A DNA stretch of 64,000 bases, from positions 102,349 to 166,348 of the forward strand of contig MCGO01000089.1 of NCBI GenBank assembly GCA_002104985.1, written 5' to 3'. The number at the start of each line of letters is the position of its first letter. Position 1 is the stretch's first letter. The notes under the pieces were generated by a model. It ran no database searches, had not been told where the DNA came from, and was given only the letters and a program-made list of their open reading frames with translations. The translations under genes were made by a program, and so were the position numbers. Shown in pieces: positions 34,401 through 44,981 of this stretch. The stretch is from Rhizoclosmatium globosum (Eukaryota; Chytridiomycota; Chytridiomycetes; Chytridiales; Chytriomycetaceae).

Positions 34401-35335
34401 CTACAGTGAAGGTGGTGGAAGCGATGCATTTGCAAGCTCCCTCTCCCTTCGTTCCCTCAACAGCCGCTCCAAAAATAACGATTCCTCAATCTTTTGATGA
34501 TGCTTAAAACTCAGATATCGCTGAAATTGCTGCGGTCCGAGTTTCGCGGCCATGCTTTCCGTGAATAAACGCTCCTCTTCGTCAACAGGTGGCGGCGCAA
34601 ATGGTTGGTTCTGATTTGCAGTGATCGTGCTCAATGGCAGTAGAAATTGCAGTCCATGCGATTCTCGATAATTCGCGTGATTCGACGTTGTTGAGAGAAC
34701 TGAAGAGGATGAGGGCGTTGTGGTGGGTATAGGTGCTGAAAACAGCGAACTTGGCGTTGCTCCAATAATAGGTGATGATTCTCGGCTATCAACAAGGTTT
34801 CTTAAAGGTATTGATCCATTCGTTGGTTGTTCCACAACCTCAACTTGACTTTTGGTGTAATCAGGAGGGATGGGTGCAGGCACTGGCACATCTTCGCTGC
34901 TCGAACTTCCCTGAGGCGCGGGAGACATGGAAGATGTCGAAAGTTGATGATGTTTCTTTTGATGCTTCTTAAGATCATGCGACCTGGTCAGGTTCAGTTA
35001 GGAGACGTCATACAGGTACATACAGGAATCCAATACAAAGAACCAAACCATTTGAACTCGGAATCACAGCTATCACACCGGAATGCTTTATGTGCAATAT
35101 GTGACTTTATGTGATTGAACAGTAAGGCTCGTTTCGCAAACTCTCGTTCCTTCATTGGACACGAAATCCATGAGCATCTGAGATTCAAGGTTCCATCCTT
35201 CTTGTGCCCTACATGTTCCAGCGATAAATGTTCGTTCAGTTTATCTGCATCCGTGAACGTCTTTAAACATGGTGTATCAGGCTGGATGGTCCACAGACAG
35301 GCGAACGGCTGTGGAGAAGGTCCGGTTTCTGTCAT
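34401..35335 (-). CDS. PacC-like C2H2 transcription factor 3
   Basis: The start ATG is at 35333-35335 (MTETGPSPQPFACLWTIQPD). Finger 1 FTDADKLNEHLSLEHVGHKK; finger 2 LRCSWISC then FAKRALLFNHIKSH; finger 3 FRCDSCDSEFKW, an intron, then SHDLKKHQKKHH. Disordered Pro/Ser/Thr middle. The C terminus FQRYLSFKHHQKIEESLFLE continues RLLRERRE, the shared tail helix. It sits 145 bases upstream-to-downstream from gene 2 on the same strand, so a tandem duplicate; fingers have drifted from the PacC consensus in the same manner. Confidence 0.75.
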
Positions 35336-35493
35336 TGTTTTTTAGACATAGGACCTGGTACTCGTTTTCAAATCAACTCCCAATCTAACAAATCTATTTC
35401 TAAAAAACGAACAATATACTCTCCGTGGTATAATAATTACAACAGGTTGAAACGAACACCGGCAGCCACTACTAGAGATATAACCCCCTTAAA

Positions 35494-36216
35494 TCACACC
35501 AAGAAGTTAAACCCATTCGCTTCATCCTCAGCCTCCTTTTCCTTGACAAGTCTCGCTAAAAACAAGTTTTCCTGCATACGCTGGTGCTTCTGATACTGAA
35601 CAAACAGTTCGAACTCTGGCGAACCCTTCCCGAGCAACTCGAGTGCAAGACTGGCAGTATCCACAGTATCCACATTCTTCAATGGTAATATAAACGCAGT
35701 AGCAGGTTCCTCATCATTCTTGTTGAGTGATGCCGCAAATTGATTCAACATTGAGAGATCTGTTTCCTCCATCCTGGCAGGACTTGCACCCATCAAAGTC
35801 GAGGGCGAAACATCCACCGAAGAGAACAAGAAAGGCGATGAAACAGATTCTGTATCAGCCCTGGGACTTTCCGAAGCAGCCGAGGTCGAAAAACGTAAAT
35901 TGGAAGTTGTTATCGTATCCAACATTATTGATTGATCGAGAGAAAGACGCTTTGGCAGCAACTCGGAGGAGACATCGCCGCCGTCTCTCTTCCGCTTTCC
36001 TGGATTTGATTCGAGGTTGAGCATGGACGGCATCCAGGGAAGCGACCTGTGAGACACGTGTCAATTTATGCTCCCTTTCAACGCCAAACGCCCCCAATCA
36101 ACAACTTACATCATGTCCAGCATAGAGTCCGAATGGAGTCCCGTGAGTGGGTATAGAGGATCCAGTTGGCTGGAAGTGGTGAAGGATGCCGGAAAGTCGA
36201 AAGGGGAGCTTGACAT
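35494..36216 (-). CDS. Tail-domain paralogue of the PacC-like factors, no zinc fingers
   Basis: Exon 1 starts at the ATG at 36214-36216 (MSSSPFDFPASFTTSSQLDP); intron GTAAGTTG to CTCACAG; exon 2 reads SLPWMPSMLNLESNPGKRKR (possible nuclear localisation signal). The protein ends FELFVQYQKHQRMQENLFLA then RLVKEKEAEDE, the same C-terminal helix as in factors 2 and 3. No Cys/His finger is present in any frame of the gene that joins to this. Total about 220 residues. Possibly a dominant partner or co-regulator that uses the tail helix to pair with the finger proteins (inference). Confidence 0.65.
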
Positions 36217-36378
36217 GTTTTTTGAGCGTGTTCTTTTTTGGTCGCAATCACTTGGTGGCGGAAAGCCGTTTGATCAAAATCATTATGGAGAGCATTATGA
36301 AGATAAAGATCAATTAACATACACTACAATGAGATTTATTACACGACACAAACAGTAAGGACAAACCCAAAAACCAAT

Positions 36379-37727
36379 TCAATCTATTGACATCTCTAAA
36401 AACGACTCTGGATCTTGCATCAATTCAAAGCTATTATCCGAAAGCTGTTGATTTTGTTGACTATCCAGTTGCGGTAGTGAAACCGGAGGAACCAACACTG
36501 AGTCCGTCAACACTGGAGGTATTGTTGGAATACCAGAAGCAAAATTTACCGACTGTTGTAAAAATATTTGCATGTTTTGGCCGTCCATCGCTGAAAAGAC
36601 TGGAGCATAGGTCGAAGTGTCAAACGACCCGAACGCTCCAACAGCTGGTGGAAATGGCAAATAAATTTGTCCCAATTGAGGAGCATGTATAGGGTATATG
36701 AACATAATGTTTGGTTTGTAGGACACTGAGGATAATAGCGTTTCAGCGCCGTACAGTGATGATGCGGTAGAACCGAATATGCTGTCAGATGGTAATTTTC
36801 TTTGATTCACTGGAAGCGACGATTTGTTGAGACATGAAGTGGTTGAGCCACCTTGGGAATCTGGATGACGTGAGGATCCTCCAGTGTTAATTGAGGATGT
36901 ACCACCAATGTTCGATTTAGTTGTAGAATTTTCGTTTGCGACTCCCTCAGAACTTAATATTTGATGAATTTCCAAGATCTGGTTTTCAGTATCAGGATCT
37001 TGATGCATCTTGGCGAGGTGATTCTGGGTCTGGGAAACAGGCGCTGGAAAAGCGGTGTGAGTTGGAGAAACCTTCAAGACTGACTTTGGAGCGGACTCAG
37101 AACCTGCACCTCGAACAAACTTCGGGGGTTTTGAAAGCCTTTTTCTGAGAGGTGGGAATTTTTTGAGTGTTTGAGTGTTAACAGTAAGGTCGTCGCTTGA
37201 CTTTGAGTGTTTTGATCCATCCAGCACATCGCCGCTAAACTTATGACCTTTCTTCAAACAATGCTTCTTCAGATCATGGGGCCTAATATCGAATCAAATG
37301 GTGTTGTTAGATTTCTTATTATGGCCACATAATAAATGGAGATTGCCCCTTACCATTTGAATGTCGCTGAACACTCATCACACTGATTCGCCCTGAAACT
37401 AACATGCGCTCTACAATGCGACACAATATGATCCCGTTTACTAAATGGTCTGTCCGCGTGTGAACAGTTGAGCCAGAGACAATTGAGTGAAAGCGGGTAG
37501 TCCGAAGACGCTTTGCGACCAACGTGTGTTTCAGCGAGATGTGTGTAGAAGGCTTGCGGGTCTTCAAATACTTCGAAGCAAGGTACTTGTGATGAGACTT
37601 GCCAAAGGCAGCTGTAGGAAGATGTTGCGGGTTGTTTGGGCGTTGAAGTGGGAACAGTTGGAGCGATTGGTGACAGTAACGGCAACATGGAGGTGGTGGT
37701 GTCTGCTTCGTAGCTCAGTGAATTCAT
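36379..37727 (-). CDS. PacC/Rim101-like C2H2 transcription factor 4
   Basis: The start ATG is at 37725-37727 (MNSLSYEADTTTSMLPLLSP). Finger 1 YSCLWQVSSQVPCFEVFEDP then FYTHLAETHVGRKAS; finger 2 LNCLWLNC then FSKRDHIVSHCRAHVSFRAN; finger 3 CDECSATFKW, an intron, then PHDLKKHCLKKGHKF. It is closest to factor 1 in the fingers. A basic patch (PPLRKRLSKPPKF) follows. The C-terminal region is Ser/Asn/Pro-rich and ends in an acidic segment (FELMQDPESFLEMSID), typical of an activation domain. One intron at about 37285-37350. Confidence 0.8.
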
Positions 37728-38162
37728 GTAAAGATTGGAAGAAAGGGTAAAGGAGATTGAATGAACACGAGTCTTTAATTAAGGGGAAAAGCTTGTGTAA
37801 TCTAACAGGCGTTTCCGAATACCCTCAGTTCACAAGCTTTTCTTACCTACGCTCCTTTTAATGACAGACTACCTCGATTTGTATATGTTATTATATTGCA
37901 ATTAAAGCTTCAAGTTAAGTATCCTCATTTGGGAACGGGACTACTCATCTCCTGTCTGCCCTGAGATGGCAAGTTTAGGCAAAACCCAAGTGGAACCCGA
38001 CATTGACAACCCTCTTCCGAAGCTGTTTCGTGGACGTCTCAGCGAAGTTCTCAAAATTGAACCATCAACGCCAATTCAAGGAGAAACAATAAATACGTAT
38101 TATTCAACCTAACATAAAACTAAAAGAGATATGAGCTTAAAACCCCACCCCTGCCCAGAATA
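37728..38162. other. Intergenic, 435 bases
   Basis: Upstream region of factor 4 and 3' region of factor 5. AT-rich. No gene seen. The PacC-type site GCCAAG occurs by eye in several places of the array, but is too short to be meaningful without counting. Confidence 0.5.
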
Positions 38163-39810
38163 TCACGACCACAAATCAACTTGCGACCTTCCACCTGTCT
38201 GAAAATGAAATCCCGTTGATTCAAGTGTACAATCACGAAGATGAGTGGGTACCTGTCTCTCAGGAGATTCCGATGGTTTATCTGACAAAGGAGAAATTGT
38301 GTTTGCTGGTGTTATAACGTGTTGATGATTAAAGTTTCTTTGATCTTGTGCACGGTGTGCCACGTAGGAGTGATGCGATTGAGTTTGGTATGGTTCTGGG
38401 TGTGGCCGAGAGAACTGAAAAGAATGGTGCCATTGGTCTTGGGAATGAGGGTGTGGGAGAGAAGGTGGGTGGGGATTATAATGTCCCCATTGGTGGGAAC
38501 CAGGTCCATGGATCGTGCGAACTGAAGGAGCGGGGTGGTAGTGCGTGGGAGGTTGAGGTTGGTAATGTTGCATTTCTGCTGGCTGTGGTGCTCGTGGATA
38601 CATTCCGTGATTGTTATTATGATGATATGATGAATGATGGCCAGAATGTTCTGGACGGTAGTTAAGGTTTTGAGGATACGGAAAGGGACCTGGTTGTTGA
38701 TGATGCTCATAATAGCGATGTATGTTCTTTGGTTGGTGTGGTGGAGCAGGATAGAAATGCTCTTGAACTTGGTGTGATCCATAATGTTGCTGAGGAGGTG
38801 GCTGAGATTGAAGATGCCCATGATTGAACGTAATCTGAGCTGGACAAACAGGTGAAACTGATGATTGTGGTTTTGGTGCCAAGGGTCTTGGTGGTGCAGC
38901 TACAGCTCTCTGCAAAGTCGGTGGACCAACCGAGGCGTGCGCTGGTAGCAAAGAAGCAAAGGCGGGTAGTCTTGGACCCTCAGGCTTGATATCCGAGTCT
39001 TCCTTTTTCAAAGTAGCAGATGAACTTGAACTTCCGCTTAAATCACTTGATTCATCATCGTTGTCTCTTGTCAGACTTAAAGTTGTAGTACTTGCTTTTG
39101 CCACAGCGGCGTTACCAGTAGGAAATCGCTGGTAAGTCTTTTGACGTCCTCCGTTCAGAGATGGGCCAAATCTGACTAAAGCTGGACCACTTCCATCTTG
39201 TGCGTCAACGACATAGACTGGCGACGGACCAGGTTTTCCTTTACTTTCTGGAACGATATATTCGTGGCCTTGGCGCAAACAATGCTTCTGTTGAACATAT
39301 CGAAGTTTTAACTTCCAAAACCTTGTTTAACAACGTTTCCTCACCTTAAGATCTTGAGGCCATTTAAATTGTGATCCGCAGTCCTAGATAACGAAATGGC
39401 GTTATGGTTTGTTGTATGGATGGTGGCGAGACAAAATGTAGAGCCAAGGCGTACCTTACAGATATTGGCCCTGAAGTGGACATGAGAGCGACAATGGGAT
39501 ACAACGTTATCTCTCTTTGAAAAGGCTCGCCCTTGATGGAGACACCCGATCCAGTCACAAGTGAGCTGAAGTGTGCCCAGGGCTTTACGACCGATGTGAT
39601 CTTGAAAATCAGGTGAAAGGAAACAGTGTTAGTACAATCAGCGACAGCCTCTTCTTTTCCAAGCTCACCTTCTGATAGATGAACGTACAAAGCATCAGGA
39701 TCGTCGAACTGGAGTGAGCATCTCTTCGGGTTGCCCTGCTCAGTCCCCACGTTCCACAAACACAGGAACACTATCGGAAGATCATCGGAGGTTTTAATAG
39801 GCCGTGGCAT
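38163..39810 (-). CDS. PacC/Rim101-like C2H2 transcription factor 5, His/Pro/Gln-rich tail
   Basis: The start ATG is at 39808-39810 (MPRPIKTSDDLPIVFLCLWN). Finger 1 LQFDDPDALYVHLSEG, an intron, then DHIGRKALGTLQLTC; finger 2 FSKRDNVVSHCRSHVHFRAN; then IC, an intron, DCGSQFKWPQDLK, an intron, KHCLRQGHEYIV. An extension shared with factor 6 follows: PESKGKPGPSPVYV and GPSLNGGRQKTYQR. The remaining 280 residues are extremely His/Pro/Gln/Tyr-rich (disordered). Four exons with GTACGC and GTGAGG donors. A close duplicate of factor 6. Confidence 0.82.
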
Positions 39811-40223
39811 AGTGAGAGTTGTTTGATGACGACAGAAGTTGAGTAACAAAGCTGAGGGGTGCTTTTTTCCTCTAGCCTTTGGTGTTGGATTGGCAGAGAC
39901 AAAGGCTCGAAAATTTTCAGACCCTCTCCGCGACCTTCCAACTTGATCACAGAATGGGGCAGAAACGAAAGAATGGGTAGGAAATAGGATGGCCGCTCAG
40001 ATGAAGTGGTCCAATGAACTATCTATCGCACACTGTCTCTATTACGTACCAGCGATGAGAATGGTTCAGAACAATGCTAATGCCAATACCAACATTTGAT
40101 TGGTGGGCAGACAAAGAGTAGGTGAAGTGTTCCTTCCATTTCATCCAAAAGGCAAGATGACGTAATGCATTACTATATTATTGCAACGCCACTGAAATGA
40201 AAATAGAAAAAAAAGAACTGTTG
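39811..40223. other. Intergenic, 413 bases
   Basis: Between the 5' end of factor 5 and the 3' end of factor 6. No gene-like frame or RNA seen. Confidence 0.5.
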
Positions 40224-41776
40224 CTAACATCTCTGCGCATTAATATACTGAGGAATATGATATCCTGCCCTACTGTCCTCATTCTGAAAAGGATAAACGT
40301 CGTGATGTCCTCCATGCCTTGGATTATGTAATGGAGATGATACAGTCCTCGGAGCAGTTGCGTGATGATGTTGTTGTTGGCGGCTATAGTACTCTTCGTG
40401 AGCGTTAGATTGAACTCCTTCTTCAAATGAAGGTGGACATGGTTGTCTGCCAAAGTGATACCAGTGTGAAGAGTAAGACACATGCTGCACATGTGGATGA
40501 ATATGACTTGGAGCAGCAACGTGTTCGCTTGAGGCACCATAAGCTTCGTGATTCGCATACGCCGGCTGGTAATTGGTTTCTTGGAACAACGGATTACGTT
40601 GATGTTGATATCCGTGGTGATCATAACGCTGTTGATGCACAGTAGGAACGTATACTGGCGGCTTATTCCAAGACTCGAGATGTTGATTCGGGGTGTTCAT
40701 ACGTCGATGGTGTTCAGACTTTGGCGACGGAAGGTACGATCTCGAATGATCGTAATCGACGATTCCTTCATTAGAATACGCACCATTATACATTGATGAA
40801 TGAGCCTGATATTGTATAGTTGTATTGGTGCGGCTAGAGTTGTTACACTCTTCCTTTGCCATCAAAGCTTGAATCCCAGGAAGCCGTTCAGGCAGAGACG
40901 GAGATAATTTGATTGGTTCAACAACGGTCTTTGGTTCTTCTTCGATTTTGGTGACTGAAACGGTAACCTCAGTTTGAGTAGTGTTGCCTTGGCTTTTGTC
41001 ATTGGGATTACTTGTAACCAAACCATGCGTAACAGAAGCACTGCCCGTAGATCCTTCTGGTGCAGAACATCGTTGGTAAGTCTTTTGTCGGCCACCGTTG
41101 AGTGAAGGTCCATATCGAACAATGGAATGTCCGCCGTCCTCAGTTTCCTCAACATACACAGGAGAGGGCCCTGGTTTTCCTTTCGACTCTGGAACAATAT
41201 ATGTATGTTCCAATTTGATGCAGTGTTTCTATTTTTGTCATGTTCAGTACAAGTTGTTTTGGTATTGTGAGTGTGGCAAAACCTTCAAATCCTGAGGCCA
41301 CTTGAATTGTGAGCCACAATCGACACATATGTTTGCACGCTCCTCGCTGGTGTGATTGTAACCAGTTAGTAAAGCAAAAACCCGAAACTGGGAGATCGGA
41401 TGTTGAGGAGATCGGAGGATGTACGCCATCTTCCTTTGAAAGGTAAATATTGGAACTCACCATGACTGACAACGTTGTCTCGTTTTGAGAAGTGGCGGTT
41501 CTGATGGAGGCATCCAATCCAGCGACAGGTTAGTTGAAGAGTGCCCAGTGCCTTTCTGCCAATGTGATCTGTTGTATTGCGCCAAGTGAGCAAACAAAGC
41601 GGTTCATTCGACATTTGGTTGTATGTTTCATTACCTTCGGAAAGGTGGACATATAGAGCATCGGGATCTGTGAAGGTACAGGGACACCGTGTAGTGCCGT
41701 TCAAGTCTTTGGAGACACTCCAGAGACAAGGAAAGATGGACGGTTGATCGTCTGAACTCTTGATGGGGCGAGGCAT
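40224..41776 (-). CDS. PacC/Rim101-like C2H2 transcription factor 6; finger 2-3 junction unclear
   Basis: The start ATG is at 41774-41776 (MPRPIKSSDDQPSIFPCLWS). Finger 1 CTFTDPDALYVHLSEG, an intron, DHIGRKALGTLQLTCRWIGC, FSKRDNVVSH; later ERANICVDCGSQFKWPQDLK, an intron, KHCIKLEHTYIVPESKGKPG and GPSLNGGRQKTYQR as in factor 5. Between SH and ERANIC, where factor 5 has CRSHVHFRANIC, a GTGAGTTCC donor interrupts the finger and no acceptor restores the frame and the second His of finger 2. Either an unusual intron or a damaged finger. The tail is His/Tyr/Gln-rich. Confidence 0.72.
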
Positions 41777-42091
41777 TGGTTATTGGCAAGTGTTGCAGGT
41801 ACGTCTGTGTGGGAGTAGACAGGAAGCCGAGGTCCAGCAGTTGTAAGTGCAAGTTTTTGGGCTGAGCTGAACTGCCACTGTATCGTAAAAATTGCCAATG
41901 ACCATTGCATTGCCCACTGTTTCTTGAAATAGATGGAGGGCTCCAACGATTGGCGGGTAAGATGGGGCAAACCATTGATATCCACTCAAGGCACTCAAAA
42001 CACTCAAAACTCAATTTATGTCAGCACTATTACATTCCATTGTTTATATTTATTCAAATATGTTTATATGCACGAAAGCAAATAACAAGAA

Positions 42092-44616
42092 TTACAGTAA
42101 CAGATTATTCACAGACATTCCGGGTCTTTCCGCACCTACAGTTTCGCCATTTAAATCAGGGGCAAGATGTTGAGGGTGATAAGGATGCGGAGGAATTTGA
42201 TGGGCATCGACAGGTCTCGCGTATGGATGATGCCGAGGACTCGCGAAATGTTCGTTTGGAGATCGGAATCCTTGATGGAGCGGCCGATGTTGTGGAGGTG
42301 GACCCATTTGTTGCTGCGGTGGATAGTTTGGATATGGGTGTTGTTCTCCCAGTCTTGGCATTGGTGAGGGGATTGGTGTGGTGTGGTGATGGGGCGTATA
42401 GTGTTGTGATGAAGACTGGGGTGGAGGTGGAGGGCCATGAGGATAATATTCTTGAGGTGGTGGTTGATAAGGTGGATAGGGATAGCTGGGTCTTGGAGGA
42501 GCAGCGTAAGGCTGTGGTGGTCCAGGTGGAAAATCATAGGGGCGAGGTGGATACTGACCAGGAGGGTACTCATGTGGACGAGGAGCATATTGAATCGAGT
42601 GTGGTGATCGCGGTGGATAGTGTGCATAACCATCATCGACGTAACCTCGGGGTTGAGGTCGTTGGGGTAGCGGATAAGGTTCATAGTTTGAACGATGGTG
42701 ATTTAAATGTTGCGGAGAATACTGTGAATGATCTGGCGAATAAACGTGCTGCATTGGAGACCTTTGATACGGGGTTAACGGCTGTCCGTGTACCGGAATA
42801 TGCGAAGCTGTGTGTTGAGGATACTGCTGAGGTGATGGATAATGCGACGTATAAGTTGAATGCTGTTGAGTTGGATGATGCGGTGATGGATACTGAGGAA
42901 CTGGGTGGCTTGATAGATGTTTGTGTGGCGGAGGTGCTAGAGGTTGTTGAGCGTATTGGGGAGGGGTCGGCTGAGAATTGTAAGGTTGTGCTGGGCGAGG
43001 AGGAGAGTAGTGGGAATGGGGGTATTGAATAGTAGGGTGGTTTTGGTTTAACACAGATTTGCGAGATTGTGGCGATTGGTTCTTTGGAAACGAAGCCATG
43101 GATGGCAGCATTTGACTTGAAGAGGCCGACTCCAAACCACCAGAAGTTTCTAACTTCAACGAAGATTGCAACGTCGGAGGCTCAGGTGCGGGATGCGATC
43201 TTATGTTTGTTGTCGATGGACCAGCCGATAAATCCGTCTCGAGCTTTGTGTCACGTTCAGGAGCCTTTGTAAAATGCTTCAGCCTTAAAATATGCTTTTG
43301 TAGATCTTGCGGCCTGGTTTTAAACAGTTGAGTGATCGTTTAAGGTCTCAAAATACATACCATCGAAAAGCGACTCTGCATATGGAACAGACATGGTGGG
43401 GCTGGAATGTGATGTGCGACTTGCAATGGGTCAAAAGGTCATCTTTGGACAGGAATTCAAGTTTGACTGGACATCCCCGCCAAAGGCAGTTAAATGATTC
43501 GGCTAAATATAAAAAATTGAGTTAAAATTGGTACAATATCTCAAAATAGCTTACTTTGATGTTCATTGATGAGGTGATCCATAAAGGAATCAGCCTCCGT
43601 AAAACTCTTGAGACATGGAAAGTTTGCGTCGACTGTGGAAGGCCAAAGGCATGACTGGGAACTGTTTTGCTGATGAGGAATCTCCGTTGGTGACTGAACT
43701 TTGGCCAACACCGGTTTTATATGGAGTTCACGATTGACAACAGACGGATTTGGATTCGGTTTTTTCTCTTCTACGTATGGGTGACCCTTTCTCAAGCAAT
43801 GCTTCTTAAGATCGTGCGGCCTGTGTATGATTTTTTTTGTTTAGGAGATGCATCATCAAAGGTTCAAACACACCATTTGAATGTTCTGCCGCACGTTTGA
43901 CACTCGTATGGTTTTGTGGGAACATGCATACGACAGTGAGAGACGAGGTTGTCACTATTGTAGAAAGATACGTCAGCATTGTGGTTCAGTTGGGTTAGGA
44001 ATTTTTTTAAATGCAATCAGAGTGGCCCCATCTGCATCAGAGCATCTTCTCAGTGCAAAAGCATAATAACAATCACAATGGGAGCGTTTGTGGTGTCTCA
44101 GTAGAACAATGAGACACCAGCCAAGGAAATTTGAACGCACCGCTTCACAAAGGGCCGTGTACCGTGAGGACAGCCTTGCCACATACAATCCAAGAGAGCC
44201 GAGGGTTGCAGGAACTTTGATGCTCTGCGACCAACGTGATCATCGACAATGTGGTCGTAGAGATGCGAACCCTCGGCAAAGACAAGGTTGCAGAGCGATC
44301 CATTTGCGATCCAGCGACAGGGAAGCGCCTGGTCCTGGTCCTGGTCCTGTGTCCGAGCCTGTGTTTGATTTAATGGTTCCTGAGGTTGCTGGTCGGAGGA
44401 TGTCGCTGGAACTGTGTCTTGTTCGGAGGTTATTGTCCCAGGCTGAAGCTCGACAACTTGAACGACAACGTTGCTTGGCCTTGTCTCACTCTGACTTGGC
44501 AATTCCCCTTCATAGTCTCCATCGCTTCTAATATCGCTGCTCTCTTCGGTCCCACTTTCGGACTCGGTGGCTGGTGCCGTTGCTCTGGTTTCGTGGCTGG
44601 CTGTGGACGAAGGCAT
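42092..44616 (-). CDS. Double-module PacC-like C2H2 transcription factor 7 (six fingers)
   Basis: The start ATG is at 44614-44616 (MPSSTASHETRATAPATESE). Module 1: LPCRWIANGSLCNLVFAEG, LYDHIVDDHVGRRAS, LLDCMWQGCPHGTRPFVKR, an intron, DNLVSHCRMHVPTKPYECQT then CGRTFKW, an intron, PHDLKKHCLRKGHPYVEE. Module 2 continues in the same exon: SQSCLWPSTVDANFPCLKSF, MDHLINEHQ, an intron, ESFNCLWRGCPVKLEFLSK, DDLLTHCKSHITFQPHHVCS, AFRW, an intron, PQDLQKHILRLKHF. The 350-residue tail is Pro/Tyr/His/Gln-rich, ending MSVNNLLL. Module 1 finger 3 keeps the PacC-like VPTKPYEC. A fusion of two neighbouring factors is the simplest origin. Confidence 0.78.
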
Positions 44617-44981
44617 TCCCCAATCAGTTTCCTTTTCCCGGTAAAAATTTGCCTGAGAGAAGGAAGTGCTCAGGGACAAGACATTTTAAGGGCGACTTAA
44701 AACTCCGCCACCAGGCTTCCCTCCTGGCTAGATCTTTTGGATGGGACGAATGCAGACGGTTTCATGGATACAGAACCCCTGGAAGCGTTTGGTACCTTAC
44801 GTAACTCCACCATATCTTTCAATCTCCATCAGTGTCGGAAAATTCAAAACGAAAGATTAGAAATGCTAACTTCTTGGTTGTTCAACTGTTCATTGTTACT
44901 ACTAACTTAAGTGTATTTGGAGTCACTCTTTGGGCCATTGATGCCATTCCATTGTTTGCAAACAATCAATCTCCACTAACT
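44617..44981. other. Divergent upstream region
   Basis: 365 bases between the start of factor 7 (minus) and the start of the cNMP-binding gene (plus); it probably contains both promoters. No separate gene seen. Confidence 0.55.

Noticed and set aside
41905..43032. 375-residue plus-strand open frame
   Set aside because: Exact antisense of the His/Pro/Tyr-rich tail of factor 7. Its Val/Asp/Glu-rich composition is what the reverse of such codons gives, and the minus-strand gene has recognisable fingers and introns.
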